A stretch of DNA of 6,284 nucleotides from Candidatus Thorarchaeota archaeon (GCA_016840385.1 JAEOSL010000155.1:1-6284); one strand, 5' to 3'; shown: positions 1 to 6,284, numbered from the stretch's first letter. Notes: generated by a model from the letters alone, not told the origin. Numbers and translations are program-made.

Positions 1-1
1 A

Positions 2-178
2 TCACGTGTTAATGAGGAAACTGTCAGTCGTGCAGGTGTGAAGGTGAACCTCGGATTTCAACGAACAAGATGGATTGATGGATCCACTCATCTCTGGTTG
101 GGTCGAAGTAGAGCGGCTGGCAAAGGAGAGGGTTCAAGCGGCTTGAAATTCGATTACTTAGAAACGAAAAGTGGATAG
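2..178 (+). CDS. Possible 3' end of an unrecognised gene
   Basis: An open frame enters from the left edge and ends at TAG 176-178, giving 58 residues with no in-frame start, so if real it is the C-terminus of a longer protein. The translation is rich in Gly, Arg and aromatic residues (for example GFQRTRWIDG, STHLWLGRSR, LKFDYLETK) and shows no membrane segment or motif that I recognise. The stop lies 20 bases before the Shine-Dalgarno of the following hydrolase-like gene on the same strand, which would suit an operon. An open frame this short can occur by chance, and the opposite strand is also open for about 47 codons here, so the call rests mainly on position and strand. Confidence 0.35.
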   Translation, partial: SRVNEETVSRAGVKVNLGFQRTRWIDGSTHLWLGRSRAAGKGEGSSGLKFDYLETKSG

Positions 179-198
179 AGAAGATGCTATGTACATTT

Positions 199-204
199 AG
201 GAGG
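199..204 (+). promoter_or_regulatory. Shine-Dalgarno AGGAGG that decides the start at 212
   Basis: AGGAGG is a perfect anti-16S match. Two in-frame ATG codons follow, at 206 and at 212. The first is only 1 base from the motif, too close for a ribosome, while the second is 7 bases away, the usual spacing. The start at 212 (MPLFVRN...) is therefore preferred over 206. Confidence 0.65.
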
Positions 205-211
205 AATGGTT

Positions 212-1396
212 ATGCCATTATTCGTTCGAAATATGGAAGATAGATTGTTTAGAAAAGAAGGTGTTGAAATCCAATTTCAACCAGCAAGTCAAATCGGATC
301 CATTCAAGGAAATGTAGGAAACCCGTCATGGCTTGTCGAGTGCAGAATAAATCCTCTTGAAACTCAGTACGCTGGTTGCAATGATATTGAGCTGAGAATT
401 ACACCAACACTCGCAGATGACCCAAAGGGGACAGTCATTCTAAGTGGAGGTGGGGCTGGTGACGGATGGTACATCAACTTGGCGTCTAGCTCTAGTCCAA
501 TATCACACGCGATTAGTACTCTCCTTGGTAAAGGATTCAATCTTGTTGAAGTAAGAAGCCGTGAGGGGATGTGGGCATACGGAACCAGAGAGAGTTTTGG
601 TGCAATTCAGTTAGCCAGTAGATAAGCGTTCATCGCAAAATGTATTTGTGATGTGGCACGGGAAACATATCCTGATAATCCTGACCATCTACTAATCGCT
701 CAAGGGAATTGTGCTGGTTCTGCACAGATTTCTTTCGCACTCTGCTATTTTGATTTAGATTTGGATATTGATCTTGTAAACTTGGGAAGCCCTCTACCCC
801 CATGCCCACGATGTCCTCCCGATCCGTTTCCTGAGATAGAGTTAGAACAGCCCGTAACAACAGAAGAAACACGGTCCACACCTACACTCTCAATTTTCAT
901 GCAACAATTACGCGAGCTAATCGAGGAGGTCGTAGAAGCAAATGATGTCCTAGAACAAAGGTTTACAGCTATTCAAGGTTATCTCCATAAGCTGGAAACT
1001 ATGATTTACAAAGAGGAGCGAGATGAGGAACAACTTTGGTGTTACCTAGCCATTAGACACCTGATTGATTTACCAACAAATGATGTTTTTGGAACTCCAG
1101 CATTACCATTCAGCCAATGGGCTAAGAAAGCACAACCACTGTTACTATCTGAAAGTAAAGACAAACCTGCAAAGTTAGATTATCCCCACACTAGGATAAA
1201 TTTCCTAATAGGTGAACATGAAGGACTAGCTGTTATCCATGAAATGACTCAGCTATATTATGAACGAATAACATCTAGACATAAGCATCTCTATGGTCCA
1301 ATTAGTGATATGGCTCATAAATCATACAATAGCGAAACTCCTCTCCGCATAATGACAGATGCTATTATTAATGCTACAAAATTTCGTCATTCTTGA
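212..1396 (+). pseudogene. Alpha/beta-hydrolase-like gene interrupted by an in-frame TAA
   Basis: Two open segments in the same frame (212-625 and 626-1396) read together as one hydrolase of about 394 positions, with TAA 623-625 at codon 138. Before the stop are a strand and glycine-rich loop, VILSGGGAGDGWY (about residues 75-87), that could form the oxyanion region, then a helix and strand GFNLVEVRSR. After it come the nucleophile elbow LLIAQGNCAGSAQ with Cys167 (TGT at 710-712) at the usual Ser position, a Pro/Cys-rich loop with CPRC (198-201), a helical cap, a strand and acidic turn FLIGEHEG (Glu335/Glu337 as candidate acid), and DMAHKS with candidate catalytic His369. Order and spacing fit a serine/cysteine hydrolase; no signal peptide is visible and the substrate is unknown. 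Neither half alone would hold the whole active site. The second half has a GTG at 653 but no Shine-Dalgarno, so independent translation looks weak. Pseudogene is my preferred call; sequencing error, readthrough or a split gene are alternatives. Confidence 0.65.
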
Positions 1397-1462
1397 TGGT
1401 GCTCAATAGTTGCCTAGAACAAACTCTTTCAGATGTGATGTCAGGATTTTGATTGACCATCA
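1394..1462. repeat. Imperfect inverted repeat between convergent genes
   Basis: TGATGGT-GCT-CAAT (1394-1407) is complementary to ATTGACCATCA (1452-1462), giving 11 pairs with a 3-base bulge and a 44-base loop. It starts at the stop codon of the hydrolase-like gene and lies in the 105-base gap before the end of the minus-strand membrane protein gene. It could be a two-sided transcript-end structure, but the loop is long and no strong T-run follows, so it may be chance. Confidence 0.25.
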
Positions 1463-1501
1463 TCTTGGTGCACTTATTCCAATAAAGAAACAGATACGAA
1501 A

Positions 1502-2938
1502 TTATTCTTCCTGATTGTTCCTTTTCTTGGTATGTTCCTTTCTAAGAAATGCCGGGTAATCCAGTAAGTAAGGTCCATTCGCAAATTGGTGATCTCTTAG
1601 AAATCGATCGAGTAGTTTCAGGTTCTTACTCTCTACAGCTGCAGTTTGGAATTTGATACCCTTCACAGAGTGAATTTCAAACTCCGTCTTCTCAAATATA
1701 ACAACATCTGCAGAAGTTCTTTCAAATCTAATATTCCATTTTCCACTCTTATTATCATAGACTGCTCTAGCTTGTTTCCTTGTTTTAGTTACAGAAAGAA
1801 TATTCTCTTTAGTAATTGCTAGAATTTTATTAGCCAATTCTATATTGAAATCACCTTTACTCAATGTCCGAATAATAGTTGATCTAAATTCCTCGATATC
1901 AAGAGGTTCGATGATGATTTTAGAAACGGAATATTCACTCCATTTTTTCCAGTGTCCAATCTTACCTCTTTTTGCTAGCCTAATCTTAAGCTCTACTTTT
2001 TGTGAACTAGCCTTTTGACGTATCTTCAGTCCAACACCATCAAGGTCCAACAGTATGTAATAGTCTGTCCATTTGCTAGTATCACTCTCATCCAAGAGTT
2101 TTGATATTTCCTCATTGCTTGACCAATCAAGCTTTTCTCCAAAGACCCTGAATTCCCAACCCCCCACGGTCTTTCTTGTTAGTATATAACTCCGAACTAT
2201 ATCTGCAGTTACTCCAAAGGGGATGATAAGACTAAACACAAAGAGAACTAACCATGAAATCTCGAAAAGTGTAAAACCAAGGACTGCTACACCAACAATC
2301 ACCAGTCCTGGAAAAGTGAATGAGATGAAGATGTTCATCGCTGCCGTCATGGCTAATAGCCCACCAGCTTTGAGCTTTCTATCTTTTCCCAACTCACTAG
2401 CAAGTTCATTGATGGATGAATGGAATGGATTGTAGTCCTTTTTCTTCAGCTTAGGATCCTTGAAATATTTCCTGACCAAGTCCATTCTCACCTTTAGTCG
2501 ATCCGTTCCTAGATTACGTTTCTGAATCCTACGCATAGTGAGAATCCCAAGTATTTGCATCGCACAAAAGACGAATGCAGCAATACTAAGGATTACTCCA
2601 ATTATCAGTGGTTCAGTTAGAAGCACAATATTGAGAGATGTTACAGCTGCAAATCCTGCTACTACCATTGATGCCAATGAGAGAAACAAATTCACACGAC
2701 GCTCGCCAGTTTCTTCATTTCTCCAAAATTCTTCAGCAAATCGTTCATACTCAGCTAGCAGAAACTGTTGCCAAGAACCATCATCATTCATACGGTATCT
2801 CTCTCTCAATAGTGCAGGAGCTTGATAGAAAGGGGCAATCGCCTCTTCTAACAATCTATGATAATCAACAGAATTAGGTTGTATTTGTTTGAAAGATTCT
2901 GATGAATCAAGTATGTCAATGAATATCGATGAAACCAC
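1502..2938 (-). CDS. Membrane protein with two hydrophobic hairpins and a large charged C-terminal domain
   Basis: I do not recognise a named family. The 478 residues divide into an N-terminal soluble helical part (1-82) with a distinctive segment FWRNEETGERRVN (71-83), a first hydrophobic pair (about 84-105 and 109-133) followed by basic RRIQKRN, a charged linker (136-190), a second hydrophobic pair (about 192-222 and 226-248), then a soluble half (about 255-478). The positive residues beside the helices suggest that both ends lie in the cytoplasm. The C-terminal half has alternating strands with paired basic residues (VGLKIRQ 302-308, VELKIRL 315-321, TKTRKQAR 384-391) and an EFEIHS strand (419-424), loosely like CYTH/triphosphate-tunnel proteins; this is a weak structural guess. 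The two-helix N-terminal layout recalls small two-TM effector-like proteins such as SLATT, also unproven. The start is GTG at 2938 with no Shine-Dalgarno; Met50 (ATG 2791-2789), preceded by GAGAGAG, is the alternative. It is divergent from the carboxylase operon. Confidence 0.8.
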   Translation of the reverse strand: MVSSIFIDILDSSESFKQIQPNSVDYHRLLEEAIAPFYQAPALLRERYRMNDDGSWQQFLLAEYERFAEEFWRNEETGERRVNLFLSLASMVVAGFAAVTSLNIVLLTEPLIIGVILSIAAFVFCAMQILGILTMRRIQKRNLGTDRLKVRMDLVRKYFKDPKLKKKDYNPFHSSINELASELGKDRKLKAGGLLAMTAAMNIFISFTFPGLVIVGVAVLGFTLFEISWLVLFVFSLIIPFGVTADIVRSYILTRKTVGGWEFRVFGEKLDWSSNEEISKLLDESDTSKWTDYYILLDLDGVGLKIRQKASSQKVELKIRLAKRGKIGHWKKWSEYSVSKIIIEPLDIEEFRSTIIRTLSKGDFNIELANKILAITKENILSVTKTRKQARAVYDNKSGKWNIRFERTSADVVIFEKTEFEIHSVKGIKFQTAAVESKNLKLLDRFLRDHQFANGPYLLDYPAFLRKEHTKKRNNQEE

Positions 2939-2976
2939 AGCTAGTTTTCGTAGATAACAATGATTTCTGAGGTTTG

Positions 2977-2983
2977 CTATAAG
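2977..2983 (-). promoter_or_regulatory. Possible TATA box for the membrane protein gene
   Basis: On the minus strand this reads CTTATAG. An archaeal TATA box about 26 bases before the transcript start would place that start near 2954, leaving a leader of about 16 bases before the GTG at 2938. The match is short and the region AT-rich, so this is weak. Confidence 0.25.
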
Positions 2984-3007
2984 ACTTCCGACAGTTCTTC
3001 TATTTGT

Positions 3008-3026
3008 ACAATTGTCCTAATGGACA
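3008..3026. repeat. Overlapping palindromes ACAATTGT and TGTCC-TAAT-GGACA, possible operator
   Basis: ACAATTGT (3008-3015) is a perfect 8-base palindrome. It overlaps TGTCC (3013-3017) and GGACA (3022-3026), which are perfect 5-base inverted arms around TAAT. They lie in the divergent intergenic region, upstream of both candidate TATA boxes, so a dimeric regulator could bind here to control one or both directions. No transcript-end signal follows, and no regulator gene is in the window. Short palindromes are common in AT-rich DNA. Confidence 0.3.
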
Positions 3027-3049
3027 CTCTGTTGATATCGATTAGCCTG

Positions 3050-3070
3050 AATTGTTAGTAAAACACAATT
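3050..3070. repeat. Inverted repeat AATTGT / ACAATT upstream of the carboxylase operon
   Basis: AATTGT (3050-3055) and ACAATT (3065-3070) form 6-base inverted arms around a 9-base spacer. The same half-site occurs as the full palindrome ACAATTGT at 3008-3015, so ACAATT appears three times within about 60 bases. ATTAGCC also occurs twice as a direct repeat here (3041-3047 and 3068-3074). The pattern would suit a repeated operator, but the units are short. Confidence 0.25.
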
Positions 3071-3105
3071 AGCCATTTAGAATACAAATCTTCGATAACA
3101 GAACT

Positions 3106-3114
3106 ACTAAATAC
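3106..3114 (+). promoter_or_regulatory. Possible TATA box for the carboxyltransferase operon
   Basis: ACTAAATAC is centred about 33 bases before the ATG at 3144. With the archaeal spacing of about 26 bases, transcription would begin near 3137, giving a leader of only a few bases. The absence of any Shine-Dalgarno before 3144 supports a leaderless or near-leaderless first gene. The box is a poor match and TTTAGAATAC at 3076-3085 is an alternative. Confidence 0.3.
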
Positions 3115-3143
3115 ATCATAACCTCACATCAAAACGGCTGACA

Positions 3144-4727
3144 ATGACCAAACTCAAGATTACTGATACAACCCTTCGAGATGCGCATCAATCCCTTATC
3201 GCTACGCGTATGCGAACAGAGGATATGCTTCCCATTTGTGAGAAGATTGACAGGGTTGGCTATCATTCTCTTGAGATGTGGGGCGGCGCAACCTTTGACT
3301 CCATGATGAGGTTCCTTGATGAAGACCCATGGGAACGAGTTGAAACTCTCAAAGATATTATGCCAAAGACAAAATTTCAGATGCTTTTGAGATCCAGTAA
3401 CATTGTAGCCTATCGAGCTTATCCCGATGATGTGTTAGAACTCTTTGTTAGCGAAGCAGTAAAAGCTGGAATTGACATATTCCGCATTTTTGATGCACTC
3501 AATGATGTTCGCAATATGGAAGCCTCAATGAAATTTGTCAAGCGTGAAGGTGGACATGTTCAAGCATCAATAAGCTACACACTAAGCCCCTATCATTCAA
3601 ACGAGAAATTCGTGGAGGTCGCAAAAGATCTCTATGCACTTGATGCAGATTCGATTTGTATCAAAGACATGGCGGGTCTCATCTCACCTGAAGCCGCTTA
3701 TGATCTTGTGAAGCGTCTGAAAGAAGCAATTGACATTCCCATCCAACTTCATTCACATTACACAAGTGGCATGGCTGCGATGGCATATCTCAAAGCCTCA
3801 GAAGTTGGAGTTGATGTTGTTGATTGTGCTATCTCTGCCCTATCCATGTCAACATCCCAACCTGCCACTGAATCAATTGTCGAATCACTGAAAGGTACTC
3901 CTCGTGACACTGGATTGAAAATTGACCAGCTATCTGAGATTGCGAATTACTTCAGAAGGATACGCAGAAAATACAGTCAGTTCGAAGGAAGTCTTCAGGG
4001 AGTTAATCCACAGGTTCTAGTATTCCAGATTCCTGGTGGAATGTTATCAAACCTCGACAATCAATTGAGAGAACAAGGCGCCGAGGATCGTTATGATGAA
4101 GTACTTGAAGAAGTTCCTAGAGTCCGTGCAGAACTAGGATATCCTCCACTAGTGACACCTTCAAGTCAAATAGTGGGAACTCAGGCAACACTCAATGTTG
4201 TGACTGGCGAACGTTACAGCATGATTCCAACAGAGGTCAAACAGTACATTCGTGGATACTATGGAAGACCCCCAGCTGAGATTGACCCAGAAATAAGAAA
4301 GAAAGCAATTGGGGACGAGACACCACTTGATTGTCGACCTGCTGATATGCTTGAACCAGAACTCCCCGCAGCTCGTGAGGTTCTGAAGGATATTGAGCAC
4401 GTTGAAAGAGACCTCGTATCCTATGCACTCTATCCTCAATACGCTCTGGACTTTCTGAAACGAAAGGCACAGAGAAAAATGAGAGGGACAATGACTGTAG
4501 AACTAGAAGTTGCGCTCGCAGCAGCAGTTCTTCATATGAATGGTACAGGTCCCGGGGCATTAGCATCTGCAGCAGGTAGAGCACGAGGGTGGTCTGATGC
4601 TGGAGTATCTGATCTTATCGAAGGACGTACTTCTCAAAGTGTTCCTGGTCAATGGGACCAATCAAGTTCTGCATGGTCTTCTGCAGGGCGTAAGGATATC
4701 ATGAAGGGAAGGAGTCGGGGGGAATAG
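3144..4727 (+). CDS. pycB: Biotin-dependent carboxyltransferase (pyruvate carboxylase subunit B / oxaloacetate decarboxylase alpha / transcarboxylase 5S type)
   Basis: A cytosolic TIM-barrel enzyme that transfers a carboxyl group between carboxybiotin and pyruvate/oxaloacetate. Visible motifs are DTTLRDAHQSL (8-18, metal Asp8 and substrate-side Arg12/Asp13), MWGGATFD (45-52), FRIFDALNDVRN (113-124), IKDMAGL (173-179, Lys174 the likely carbamylated metal ligand), HSHYTSG (203-209, metal His203 and His205), MSTSQPATES (235-244) and PGGMLSNL (297-304). After the conserved C-terminal domain comes a tail (about 450-527) with VELEVALAAAV and a final WSSAGRKDIM that resembles the soluble end of OadG/MmdD-type gamma/delta subunits. 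No biotin carrier domain is fused; that role falls to the next gene, 1 base downstream. The start ATG matches the family N-terminus and has no Shine-Dalgarno. Sequence alone does not separate carboxylase, decarboxylase and transcarboxylase; no membrane beta subunit or biotin carboxylase is in view. Confidence 0.93.
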   Translation: MTKLKITDTTLRDAHQSLIATRMRTEDMLPICEKIDRVGYHSLEMWGGATFDSMMRFLDEDPWERVETLKDIMPKTKFQMLLRSSNIVAYRAYPDDVLELFVSEAVKAGIDIFRIFDALNDVRNMEASMKFVKREGGHVQASISYTLSPYHSNEKFVEVAKDLYALDADSICIKDMAGLISPEAAYDLVKRLKEAIDIPIQLHSHYTSGMAAMAYLKASEVGVDVVDCAISALSMSTSQPATESIVESLKGTPRDTGLKIDQLSEIANYFRRIRRKYSQFEGSLQGVNPQVLVFQIPGGMLSNLDNQLREQGAEDRYDEVLEEVPRVRAELGYPPLVTPSSQIVGTQATLNVVTGERYSMIPTEVKQYIRGYYGRPPAEIDPEIRKKAIGDETPLDCRPADMLEPELPAAREVLKDIEHVERDLVSYALYPQYALDFLKRKAQRKMRGTMTVELEVALAAAVLHMNGTGPGALASAAGRARGWSDAGVSDLIEGRTSQSVPGQWDQSSSAWSSAGRKDIMKGRSRGE

Positions 4728-4728
4728 T

Positions 4729-5253
4729 ATGAGTCCTGAGTATAAAGTCACACTTGATGACCGTCTCTTTGATGTTGAGGTCAAGATGCTTGACGAGGGT
4801 GGGGTTCTCATAGTAAAAGTTGGTGACCAAAGTTACACAATGAAATCTACCCCCACAGATGATGGTACTTGGGTTGTGAACGACCTTACTACTGATTATT
4901 CTGTTAAGATTCTCAAACGTGCAGGAAAATCCGTAACTCTTGAGATAAATGGAGAAGAACGTGAAATAGACTGGGAACGAGTACGAAAGGTTGAAGCCGT
5001 GAAGAAAAGTGCAGGTGCTTCAGTAGGAGGTCCTCGTGTTGCTGGAGGTATCTATCCTCCTATGCCTGGGAAGATCACCGCGGTGCGTGTCAAGGTTGGG
5101 GACACGGTGAAGAGTGGGGATACTGTTTGCATTCTTGAAGCAATGAAGATGTTCAATGAACTCAAGGCTGACATATCAGGCTCAGTGAAAGAAGTCAATG
5201 TTGAAGTTGGTACAATGGTCACAACTGCTGACCTTCTAGTTCTTATCGAGTAG
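4729..5253 (+). CDS. Biotin carboxyl carrier protein
   Basis: This 174-residue protein carries the biotin that shuttles carboxyl groups to and from the carboxyltransferase encoded just upstream. The C-terminal biotinyl domain (about 105-174) has the hinge YPPMPGKI (109-116), the paired-strand pattern VKVGDTVKSGD, and the biotinylation motif EAMKM (137-141), with Lys140 (AAG 5146-5148) as the attachment site. The N-terminal part (about 1-85) is beta-rich, beginning YKVTLDDRLFDVEV, a region often found before the biotinyl domain in split carboxylases and decarboxylases, and probably docks to its partner. The linker between them (about 86-105) is short and Lys/Ala/Gly-rich, not the long Pro/Ala linker of some bacterial homologues. 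The ATG is 1 base after the preceding TAG and follows a G-rich Shine-Dalgarno-like stretch (4717-4722), so translation is probably coupled. A biotin ligase must be supplied from elsewhere. Confidence 0.95.
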   Translation: MSPEYKVTLDDRLFDVEVKMLDEGGVLIVKVGDQSYTMKSTPTDDGTWVVNDLTTDYSVKILKRAGKSVTLEINGEEREIDWERVRKVEAVKKSAGASVGGPRVAGGIYPPMPGKITAVRVKVGDTVKSGDTVCILEAMKMFNELKADISGSVKEVNVEVGTMVTTADLLVLIE

Positions 5254-5264
5254 GATGTGTTGCT

Positions 5265-6284
5265 GTGGAACCCGTCAATATTGTTGGAGTGGGAATGACA
5301 CAGTTTGGAGTTCTTGAAGACTCAATTGTTCAGATTGCACAGAATGCCGCGTTAGAGGCTTTGAATGACTCATCAACAATAGACTCTCCCATTGACCATT
5401 TGATTGTTGGAACTCAGAATCCCGAGGAGTTCACCGGTCAAGGCCATCTATCCACACTGCTTGCAGACTACCTTGGTGTTGTTCCTGCCGGGGCTACACG
5501 CGTTGAAACTGGACCTTCATCCGGCTCTAGCGCTTTCGAATCTGCAGTAGCATTAGTAGGTGCAGGAATGGCTGACTTGGTCTTGGTCGTTGGTGTCGAG
5601 AAGATGTCTCAGGTTGCTAGGAGCACAGCATCTAAGATATTGGCGAGAATGCTTTCTTATGATAATGAGATTCTATACGGTGCAACACCTACTGCACTTG
5701 CTGCTATGATTACAAGACGATACATGCACGATTTTGGACTAACTCGAGATGAGCTCTCTCTCATTCCAGTAAAGGCTCATAGGAATGGAGCAAAGAATCC
5801 TCTCGCTCACTTTCAGAAAGAAGTGTCAGTAGAGAAAGTAAGTAACTCACCAATCATCGCAGATCCTTTACGACTCTTTGATTGTTGTGCAACTAGTGAT
5901 GGAGCCGCATCAGTCGTAGTTGCATCAAACAAAGCTGTTCAAAACTATGGTCTCTCTGATTCTGCAATCAAAGTACTGGGTGTTGGACATGGGACTGACT
6001 ACTTAGCAGTACAGCATCGTTCTTCACTAACTTCAATGAATGCAACAAAGGCTGCCGCAAAGAACGCATTCAGTATGGCGGGAGTCAAACCTAGTGACAT
6101 TGATGTTTGTGAACTTCATGATGCCTTTTCAATATTAGAACTTCTCAACATGGAAGATATCGGCCTTGTGGAGAAGGGCCAAGCAATTGAAGCTGTGAAG
6201 GACGGGACTACTGAAGTGTCTGGGGAGATGCCAGTAAATCCAAGTGGTGGTTTAAAGGCAAGAGGTCATCCTACTGGTGGGACC
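5265..6284 (+). CDS. Archaeal thiolase-superfamily protein lacking the nucleophilic Cys (partial, runs off the right edge)
   Basis: 340 residues are present and the end lies outside the window. The GTG start follows AGGA (5252-5255) that overlaps the carrier gene's stop; it gives EPVNIVGVGMTQFG, the typical N-terminus of SCP-x/archaeal thiolases. Further family marks are GTQNPEEFTGQGH (49-61), VGVEKMS, CATSDGAAS, CELHDAFS with His285 (HDAF in place of bacterial NEAF) and GLKARGHPTGG with His335. At the position of the acyl-accepting Cys the sequence reads VETGPSSGS, with Pro84 (CCT 5514-5516) where ExxCASG would place Cys. Without that Cys a normal acyl-transfer thiolase reaction is not expected. 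Known Cys-less relatives include Ltp2-type retro-aldolases that act with a DUF35 partner; such a partner could be downstream but is not visible. The 11-base gap after the carrier gene points to one operon with the carboxyltransferase. Confidence 0.88.
   Translation, partial: MEPVNIVGVGMTQFGVLEDSIVQIAQNAALEALNDSSTIDSPIDHLIVGTQNPEEFTGQGHLSTLLADYLGVVPAGATRVETGPSSGSSAFESAVALVGAGMADLVLVVGVEKMSQVARSTASKILARMLSYDNEILYGATPTALAAMITRRYMHDFGLTRDELSLIPVKAHRNGAKNPLAHFQKEVSVEKVSNSPIIADPLRLFDCCATSDGAASVVVASNKAVQNYGLSDSAIKVLGVGHGTDYLAVQHRSSLTSMNATKAAAKNAFSMAGVKPSDIDVCELHDAFSILELLNMEDIGLVEKGQAIEAVKDGTTEVSGEMPVNPSGGLKARGHPTGGT

Noticed and set aside
206..208. ATG at 206 as the start of the hydrolase-like gene
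   Set aside because: It is 1 base from the AGGAGG motif; the ATG at 212 has normal spacing.
623..625. Reading the in-frame stop as a recoded amino acid (selenocysteine or pyrrolysine)
   Set aside because: The codon is TAA; known recoding uses TGA for selenocysteine and TAG for pyrrolysine. No stable hairpin was seen just after it.
630..881. 83-codon open frame on the minus strand
   Set aside because: It lies wholly inside the second half of the hydrolase-like gene, has no Shine-Dalgarno or recognisable motif, and is best explained as a shadow of that frame.
1397..1501. tRNA, small RNA or gene in the convergent intergenic stretch
   Set aside because: No cloverleaf or coding pattern was seen; only a weak inverted repeat is present.
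2223..2877. Plus-strand open frames opposite the membrane protein gene
   Set aside because: They are antisense to the two hydrophobic hairpins, lack domains, and overlap each other; the minus-strand frame is far longer and protein-like.
4161..4584. Minus-strand open frames inside the carboxyltransferase gene
   Set aside because: They are antisense to a clearly conserved enzyme and have no protein-like features of their own.
1..6284. CRISPR array, insertion sequence, integrase or attachment site
   Set aside because: No regularly spaced repeats, transposase or integrase motifs, or terminal inverted repeats were found by eye on either strand.

Overview
The window most likely comes from an archaeon. 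The evidence is a biotin carboxyltransferase and its biotin carrier encoded as separate neighbouring genes, a thiolase of the archaeal/SCP-x type (HDAF instead of NEAF), and a mix of a strong Shine-Dalgarno start with starts that lack one (probably leaderless or short-leader). Base composition is moderate, roughly 40-45% G+C by eye. An Asgard lineage such as Thorarchaeota would fit, but no marker here fixes the lineage.

Left part (1-1500, + strand). A possible 3' end of an unrecognised gene (2-178) is followed by an alpha/beta-hydrolase-like gene (212-1396) with a textbook Shine-Dalgarno. This gene is interrupted by one in-frame TAA at 623-625, yet stays open in the same frame for another 256 codons that carry the nucleophile elbow and the catalytic His region. 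The elbow reads G-N-C-A-G, with Cys where Ser is usual. It is either a young pseudogene, a sequencing error, or a gene split at the stop.

Middle (1502-2938, - strand). A 478-residue membrane protein of no recognised family converges on the hydrolase. It has an N-terminal cytosolic helix region, two hydrophobic hairpins, and a charged beta-rich C-terminal half of about 220 residues that faintly resembles a CYTH/triphosphate-tunnel fold. A 205-base divergent intergenic region (2939-3143) separates it from the next operon and holds several short inverted repeats around ACAATT and TGTCC/GGACA, plus weak TATA-like boxes for both directions.

Right part (3144-6284, + strand). This is a tight operon: a PycB/OadA/5S-type carboxyltransferase (3144-4727), a biotin carrier protein with the AMKM biotinylation site (4729-5253, 1 base after the previous stop), and a thiolase-superfamily protein (5265 to the window edge, 11 bases after the previous stop). 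Carboxyltransferase and carrier would move a biotin-bound carboxyl group to or from pyruvate/oxaloacetate. Biotin carboxylase and biotin ligase are not in the window. The thiolase keeps the HDAF and GHP motifs but has Pro where the nucleophilic Cys normally sits, so it is unlikely to be an ordinary thiolase; a carbon-carbon lyase (Ltp2-like) or scaffold role is more plausible.

No RNA genes, CRISPR array, insertion sequence or integrase was seen. No gene-free stretch exceeds 300 bases.
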